From: Gemmatimonadaceae bacterium
GTDB taxonomy: Bacteria; Gemmatimonadota; Gemmatimonadetes; Gemmatimonadales; Gemmatimonadaceae
Assembly (NCBI GenBank): GCA_036504815.1
Contig: DASXUN010000011.1
Coordinates: 1-64,000, forward strand
Length of the DNA: 64,000 bases
Reading direction: 5' to 3'
The position numbers and the translations under genes were made by a program. Positions 59,999-64,000 of the stretch are shown one piece after another. The notes below the pieces were generated by a model. It ran no database searches. It was not told where the DNA came from and was given only the letters and a program-made list of their open reading frames with translations. Numbering within the stretch: position 1 is the stretch's first letter; every line of letters starts with the position of its first letter.

Positions 59999-61477
59999 AT
60001 GTCCCTCGCCGCGGACCTTCGTGCGATCGTGGGCGCCAAGCATGTCCTCGAGCGCCCGGCAGAATTGCTCGTCTACGAGTCGGATGGCCTCCCCGGCTAT
60101 CACCGCACGCCGTCGCTGGCCGTCTTTCCGGCCAGCGCGGATGAGGCGCTGGCCGTGGTGCGCGCGCTCGCGCGGGCCCACGTCCCCTTCGTGCCGCGCG
60201 GTGCGGGCACGGGACTGAGCGGCGGCGCACTCGCCGACGGCGTCGTCCTGCTCGGCCTGCAGCGCCTCAAGCGCATCATCGCCATCGACCCCGAGCGCCG
60301 CGTCGCGCGCGTCGAGCCGGGCGTCGTGAACGTCACGCTCACCAAGGCGGCGGCGCCGCACGGCTTGCACTACGCCCCCGATCCGTCGAGCCAGACGGCC
60401 TGCACGATCGGCGGCAACCTAGCCGAGAACGCCGGCGGCCCGCATTGCCTGAAGTACGGCGTGACGCTGAATCACGTGGTGGCCGCGAAGGTCGCGCTCC
60501 CCGACGGCAACGTTGTGGAACTGGAGGCCGACGACGGCGGCTTCGACCTGCTGGGCGCGTTCGTCGGCAGCGAGGGGTGCTTCGGCGTGGCGCTCGAATT
60601 GACGGTGAAGCTCACGCCGAATCCCGAGCGGATCGTCACGCTGCTCGCCGACTTCTCCAGCATCGACGACGCGGCGCAGACGGTCTCGGCGATCATCGCC
60701 GCCGGCATTCTTCCCGCCGCGCTCGAGATGATGGACCGCGCGACGGTCGGCGCGGTGGAGGCCAGCATCTACGCCGCCGGGTATCCCACCGACGCCGCTG
60801 CGGTGCTGCTCGTCGAGGTGGATGGTGCGGCCGTCGGGCTCGACGAGGACGTGCAGAATGTCGACCGCATCTGCCGCGGGCACGGCGCGCGCGACGTGCG
60901 AATCGCCACGGAGCCGGCGGCGCGCGCCAAGCTCTGGCAGGGACGCAAGAAGGCGTTCGGCGCGATGGGACGCATCGCGCCGCATCTCGTCGTGCAGGAC
61001 GCCGTCGTGCCGCGCACCAAGCTGCCGTCGCTCCTGGCGCGCATCGCCGAGATCGGCGCCGCCAATGGCGTGCAGGTCTGCAACGTGTTCCACGCCGGCG
61101 ACGGCAACCTGCACCCGAACATTCCCTACAACGCGAACGACAAGGACGAGTCGGCCCGCGTGCACGTGGCGATGCGGCAGATCATGCAGGCCTGCATCGA
61201 CGCCGGCGGCACGATCACCGGCGAGCACGGCGTGGGGCTGGACAAGCTGCCGTATATGGATGCGCTCTTCACGCCCGATACGCTCGACGGCATGTGCCGG
61301 CTGCGGGACGTGTTCGATCCCGATCGGCGGGCGAACCCCGGGAAAGTGGTTCCGATACGGTATTGCCGGGAGCGGCGGCCGAACACGAAGATGGCGGATG
61401 GCGGACGGCAGATGGCCGATGCGCAGCAGGGGACCGCGGCTGATGCGAGCGGCGCGCTGCGCGGGATCGACGCATGA
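59999..61477 (+). CDS. glcD: FAD-linked oxidase subunit of glycolate oxidase
   Basis: GlcD is the FAD subunit that oxidises glycolate (or D-lactate/another 2-hydroxyacid) to the keto acid. The 492 residues carry the PCMH FAD-binding domain (PRGAGTGLSGGALADGVVL, DPSSQTACTIGGNLAENAGGPHCLKYG, GSEGCFGVALELTV). The C-terminal catalytic part has NVFHAGDGNLHPNI and ITGEHGVGLDK. The last 35 residues (MADGGRQMADAQQ) are encoded by an ATGGCGG repeat and look like a later extension. ATG 59999 is used; a start at 59921 would lie in the repeat cluster. It overlaps glcE. Confidence 0.93.
   Translation: MSLAADLRAIVGAKHVLERPAELLVYESDGLPGYHRTPSLAVFPASADEALAVVRALARAHVPFVPRGAGTGLSGGALADGVVLLGLQRLKRIIAIDPERRVARVEPGVVNVTLTKAAAPHGLHYAPDPSSQTACTIGGNLAENAGGPHCLKYGVTLNHVVAAKVALPDGNVVELEADDGGFDLLGAFVGSEGCFGVALELTVKLTPNPERIVTLLADFSSIDDAAQTVSAIIAAGILPAALEMMDRATVGAVEASIYAAGYPTDAAAVLLVEVDGAAVGLDEDVQNVDRICRGHGARDVRIATEPAARAKLWQGRKKAFGAMGRIAPHLVVQDAVVPRTKLPSLLARIAEIGAANGVQVCNVFHAGDGNLHPNIPYNANDKDESARVHVAMRQIMQACIDAGGTITGEHGVGLDKLPYMDALFTPDTLDGMCRLRDVFDPDRRANPGKVVPIRYCRERRPNTKMADGGRQMADAQQGTAADASGALRGIDA
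61389..61420 (+). repeat. ATGGCGG repeat inside the 3' end of glcD
   Basis: Four imperfect GATGGC(G/C) words in a row encode MADGGRQMAD. They match the words of the cluster at 59861-59966 upstream of the same gene. Confidence 0.6.
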
Positions 61478-62367
61478 GCCATCGCCCGTCATCGCTCGAC
61501 GAACTCACCACGCTGATCACGGAGTCGGCGGCGCGGCGGCGTGCGCTGCGACTGGTGGGGCGCGGCACCTGGCTCGACGGCGGCGCGCCGGTCGTGGCGG
61601 ATGCCGAGCGCGTGGCGCTCGATGCCTTCGATGGAATCATCGAGTACGAACCGGGCGACCTCACCATCACCGTGGGTGCGGCAACGACGCTCGCCGAACT
61701 CGATGCGGCGACGGCGCGGCACCACCAGTGGTGCCCGCTCGCCGCGTGGGGGAGTGACGACGGCTCTGTCGGCGCGACCATCGCCACCGCGACGAGCGGC
61801 CCGTTCGCCCATGCGCTTGGCCTGCCACGTGACCTGGTTCTCGGTCTCGAGTGCGTGGACGGCACCGGCAAGGTGCTGCGCCCCGGCGGCAAGGTCGTGA
61901 AGAACGTCGCTGGCTTCGACCTCGTACGCCTGATGACGGGCTCGTGGGGCGCGCTCGCGGCGATCACGCGCGTGAGCCTGCGGCTGCGCGCACGGCCGTC
62001 GCTGGATGAAACGTGGCATGTGGCGCTTGATGACGCCGCGGCGGCCACGGCGCAAACAACACTGCGCCGCAGTGCGACGCCGCCCATCGCCTGCGAAGTC
62101 ATTGCGCGCGGGCGGGTGGGAGAGCTTGGCCCGGGCTTGCTCGTGCGGATCGCGGGCAACGCCGCAACGGTCGCGGCCGCGCGCACGGCAGTGGCCGCGC
62201 TCGGTACGGCGACGGCCGCCGACAACGCGCTGTGGACCCGACTTCGCGCGGCGGCTCCGTCGCGCGCCCCGCGCATTCCCTCGCTGCCGGCGGTGCGCGC
62301 ACTTAATGAAGGCGTGAAGCGGGCCTTCGATCCCGCCGGGATCCTGAACCCGGGGATCATGGGATGA
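61474..62367 (+). CDS. glcE: FAD-binding subunit of glycolate oxidase
   Basis: GlcE is the second, smaller FAD-binding subunit of the glycolate oxidase complex. The 297 residues include a reduced PCMH domain: LVGRGTWLDGGAPV, IEYEPGDLTITVGAATTLAELDA, GSVGATIATATSGPFAHALGLPRDLVLGLE and KVVKNVAGFDLVRLMTGSWGAL. The C-terminus FDPAGILNPGIMG is typical. Start overlaps glcD (ATGA) and end overlaps glcF (ATGA), so the three subunits are translationally coupled. Confidence 0.92.
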   Translation: MSHRPSSLDELTTLITESAARRRALRLVGRGTWLDGGAPVVADAERVALDAFDGIIEYEPGDLTITVGAATTLAELDAATARHHQWCPLAAWGSDDGSVGATIATATSGPFAHALGLPRDLVLGLECVDGTGKVLRPGGKVVKNVAGFDLVRLMTGSWGALAAITRVSLRLRARPSLDETWHVALDDAAAATAQTTLRRSATPPIACEVIARGRVGELGPGLLVRIAGNAATVAAARTAVAALGTATAADNALWTRLRAAAPSRAPRIPSLPAVRALNEGVKRAFDPAGILNPGIMG

Positions 62368-63656
62368 ACGCCGCCACCGCCCCGCTCGTGCACGACGACG
62401 CCCCCTGCCCGGCCGGACTGGCACCGCTCGAGCGCGCCCGCGCCGGGCTCGACAGCTGCGTGCACTGCGGGTTCTGCCTGCAGGCCTGCCCCACCTATCT
62501 CGCCCTCGAGGACGAGAACGACTCGCCACGCGGTCGGCTGGTGCTGATGCGCGCCGCGCTCGAGGGGCGCGTGGCGCTCGACGACCCCGACGTCGCCACG
62601 CACCTGAGCCGGTGCCTGGGTTGCCGCGGCTGCGAGTCGGCCTGCCCCAGCGGCGTCCCGTACGGACACCTGCTCGAGGCGGCGCGCGAGCAGCTCGCCG
62701 CCGTACGGCCGCTGCCCGTCGTGGCGCGCGTGATCCTCTGGGCGTTCGCCAGACCAGCGGTGCTGCGCGTTGCGCTCTGGTTTGGCCGCCTGGCGCGCGA
62801 CACGGGCATCGCCGCCGAACTCGCGCGCATTCCGGGCGCGGCCGGCTTCCCCTTCGCGATGCTCGCGTCCACGGCGCGCGCGCACACCCCGGCATGGACG
62901 CCGCGAGCGGCCGCGACGCGCGCGTCGGTCGCCACGCTCGACGGGTGCGTCATGGAGGGTCTCTTCACCGAGGTGAACCGCGCCACCGAGCGGGTGCTTG
63001 CGGAGAACGGCTACTCCCTGTGCGCCGCGCCCGGGCAGCAGTGCTGCGGCGCCCTGCACGTGCATGCCGGCGATGCCGCCACCGCGCGCGACCTCGCGAA
63101 GACCAACATCGCGGCGTTCGAGGCGAGCGGCGCGACGTTCGTGGCGTCGAACTCGGCGGGATGCGGCGCGATGATGAAGGAGTACGGCCAGCTGCTCGCC
63201 GACGATCCCGCCTGGCGTGACCGGGCGCGCGCGTTCAGCGCGAAGGTGCGCGATGCCAGCGAGCTGCTGGCCGCGGCGGGACCGCGGCCGGGCGCGCCGT
63301 TGCCGCGTCGCATCACGTACGACGCCCCGTGCCACCTGGAGCACGCGCAGAAGGTGAGCGCGCCGCCGCTGCAGGTGCTCGCCGCCATTCCGGGCCTCGA
63401 GCACACCCCGCTCGATGATCGCGAGCAATGCTGCGGCAGCGCCGGCATCTTCAACCTCATCGAGCCCAACGTCTCGGAGCGGGTGCTCGCCGCCAAGATG
63501 CGGTGCATCCACGCGACGTCGGCGCCGATCGTCGCGACCGGGAACCCCGGCTGCCTGATGCAGATTGGCGCGGGGCTCGTGCGCGAGGGGCGCGGCGCCG
63601 TGGCGCGGCATCCCATCGAATTGCTCGACGAGAGCTATTCGCTGCGGGAGCCCTAG
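62364..63656 (+). CDS. glcF: Iron-sulfur subunit of glycolate oxidase
   Basis: GlcF passes electrons from the flavin subunits to the membrane chain. The 430 residues hold two [4Fe-4S] ferredoxin motifs, CVHCGFCLQACP (Cys32, 35, 38, 42) and CLGCRGCESACP (Cys84, 87, 90, 94). Two CCG domains follow, with QQCCGALHVHAGD and REQCCGSAGIFNLIEP. The set glcDEF is complete. Related complexes use lactate or other hydroxyacids, so glycolate is the default, not proven. Its stop shares a base with the next start (TAGTG). Confidence 0.93.
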   Translation: MNAATAPLVHDDAPCPAGLAPLERARAGLDSCVHCGFCLQACPTYLALEDENDSPRGRLVLMRAALEGRVALDDPDVATHLSRCLGCRGCESACPSGVPYGHLLEAAREQLAAVRPLPVVARVILWAFARPAVLRVALWFGRLARDTGIAAELARIPGAAGFPFAMLASTARAHTPAWTPRAAATRASVATLDGCVMEGLFTEVNRATERVLAENGYSLCAAPGQQCCGALHVHAGDAATARDLAKTNIAAFEASGATFVASNSAGCGAMMKEYGQLLADDPAWRDRARAFSAKVRDASELLAAAGPRPGAPLPRRITYDAPCHLEHAQKVSAPPLQVLAAIPGLEHTPLDDREQCCGSAGIFNLIEPNVSERVLAAKMRCIHATSAPIVATGNPGCLMQIGAGLVREGRGAVARHPIELLDESYSLREP

Positions 63657-64000
63657 TGCAGGTCGTCCTCCTCGAGTTCGAAGGGATCCTCGCCGACACG
63701 ACGCCCCACCGGCTCGCGGCGCTGCGGGACGCGCTGCTTCCGGACGGACTGTCGCTCGACGACGAGACGTGGGTCGAGCACTGCCTGGGCCTTCCCGTCG
63801 AGGCGTCCGTGGCCGCCGCGCGGCGCGCGCTGGGCGCGGCCGACGATCCCACGGCGGCAGAGATCGCGCGGCTCCGCGCGGAGCGTACGTTCGCGCAGCG
63901 CATCAGCCGCGGACTCCTGATGCAGCCCGGCGGTCTCGCGCTCGTGCAGGCGCTCCGCACCCAGGTGCGCCTTGCGCTGGTGACGCGCGCGTCGCGGCGC
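63656..64000 (+). CDS. HAD-like protein with altered nucleophile motif, 5' part
   Basis: The frame opens at GTG 63656, overlapping the glcF stop, and runs off the window. It begins VQVVLLEFEGILADTTPHRLAALRDAL, which has the layout of HAD phosphatases (motif I hhhDxDG.L.DT), and continues with a helical cap and LALVTRAS as motif II. Both motif I aspartates are Glu here (Glu7, Glu9), so normal phosphatase chemistry is doubtful. Phosphoglycolate phosphatase beside glycolate oxidase genes would make sense, but the missing Asp argues for a divergent or inactive form. Confidence 0.7.
   Translation, partial: MQVVLLEFEGILADTTPHRLAALRDALLPDGLSLDDETWVEHCLGLPVEASVAAARRALGAADDPTAAEIARLRAERTFAQRISRGLLMQPGGLALVQALRTQVRLALVTRASRR

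Noticed and set aside
1-64000. tRNA or rRNA genes, CRISPR arrays, prophage or insertion sequences
   Set aside because: No T-loop-like TTCGAATC/TTCAAATC context with paired arms, no regularly spaced repeats, and no integrase, transposase or phage structural protein was seen by eye. A tRNAscan or ISfinder search could overturn this.

Overview
The window is about 70% G+C, densely packed and almost entirely protein-coding. It looks like chromosomal DNA of a member of the Gemmatimonadota or a close relative. That placement is an inference from the gene mix: a SusC/RagA plus SusD/RagB pair, a tricorn-like S41 peptidase, Omp85 plus TamB, a Ser/Thr kinase, an NtrC-type regulator, GTG/TTG starts and ATGA/GTGA overlaps. 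No rRNA, tRNA, CRISPR array, phage or transposase gene was found.

Layout. 1-6405 (+) is a housekeeping run: ruvC (cut by the window edge), ruvA, ruvB, queA, tgt, yajC, def, fmt. A large nested palindrome separates queA from tgt. 6546-8756 (-) is a BIG/RCC1-repeat lipoprotein. 8953-12576 (+) holds rsmB, rpe, a TlpA-like thioredoxin and tsaD. 12735-15491 (+) is a divalent-metal module: an Nramp-like permease lacking the classical DPGN/MPH motifs, a soluble MgtE_N-CBS protein and a 37-residue membrane ORF. 15570-20701 (-) is a five-gene metabolic operon: beta-decarboxylating dehydrogenase, HMG-CoA-lyase-like enzyme, family III CoA-transferase, and LeuC-like and LeuD-like hydro-lyase subunits. 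Its gene set fits a 2-substituted-malate pathway such as citramalate to acetyl-CoA plus pyruvate, but the substrate is not established.

21164-29744 (+) carries SusC-like and SusD-like proteins, a tricorn-like peptidase and a CHAD protein. 29820-33068 (+) has small signalling or unknown genes, an acetyltransferase, a PP2C phosphatase and lgt. 33098-39768 (-) has acpS, an M14 peptidase joined in frame to an unknown N-terminal domain, a CYTH protein, a HAD phosphatase, an EamA permease, a CtaG-like protein and SCO1. 40279-46068 (-) is a two-component operon with a 2xGAF/4xPAS histidine kinase and an NtrC-like regulator that lacks GAFTGA, plus a zinc-ribbon protein and a P1 peptidase. 46214-53926 (-) is an outer-membrane biogenesis operon: Omp85/TamA-like, TamB, lipid kinase.

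53970-54595 is a small cassette. A 23S-rRNA-intervening-sequence-type four-helix-bundle gene sits between 41-bp inverted repeats, and a third copy of that repeat lies just after fmt. The right end carries ferredoxin-NADP reductase (-), then a Ser/Thr kinase, a PduO-type cobalamin adenosyltransferase, aroB, a group 1/2 sigma-70 factor, glcD, glcE, glcF and the start of a HAD-like protein (all +). AT-rich promoter and dyad sequences upstream of the sigma gene, strong terminator hairpins and short palindromic intergenic repeats are the main non-coding features.
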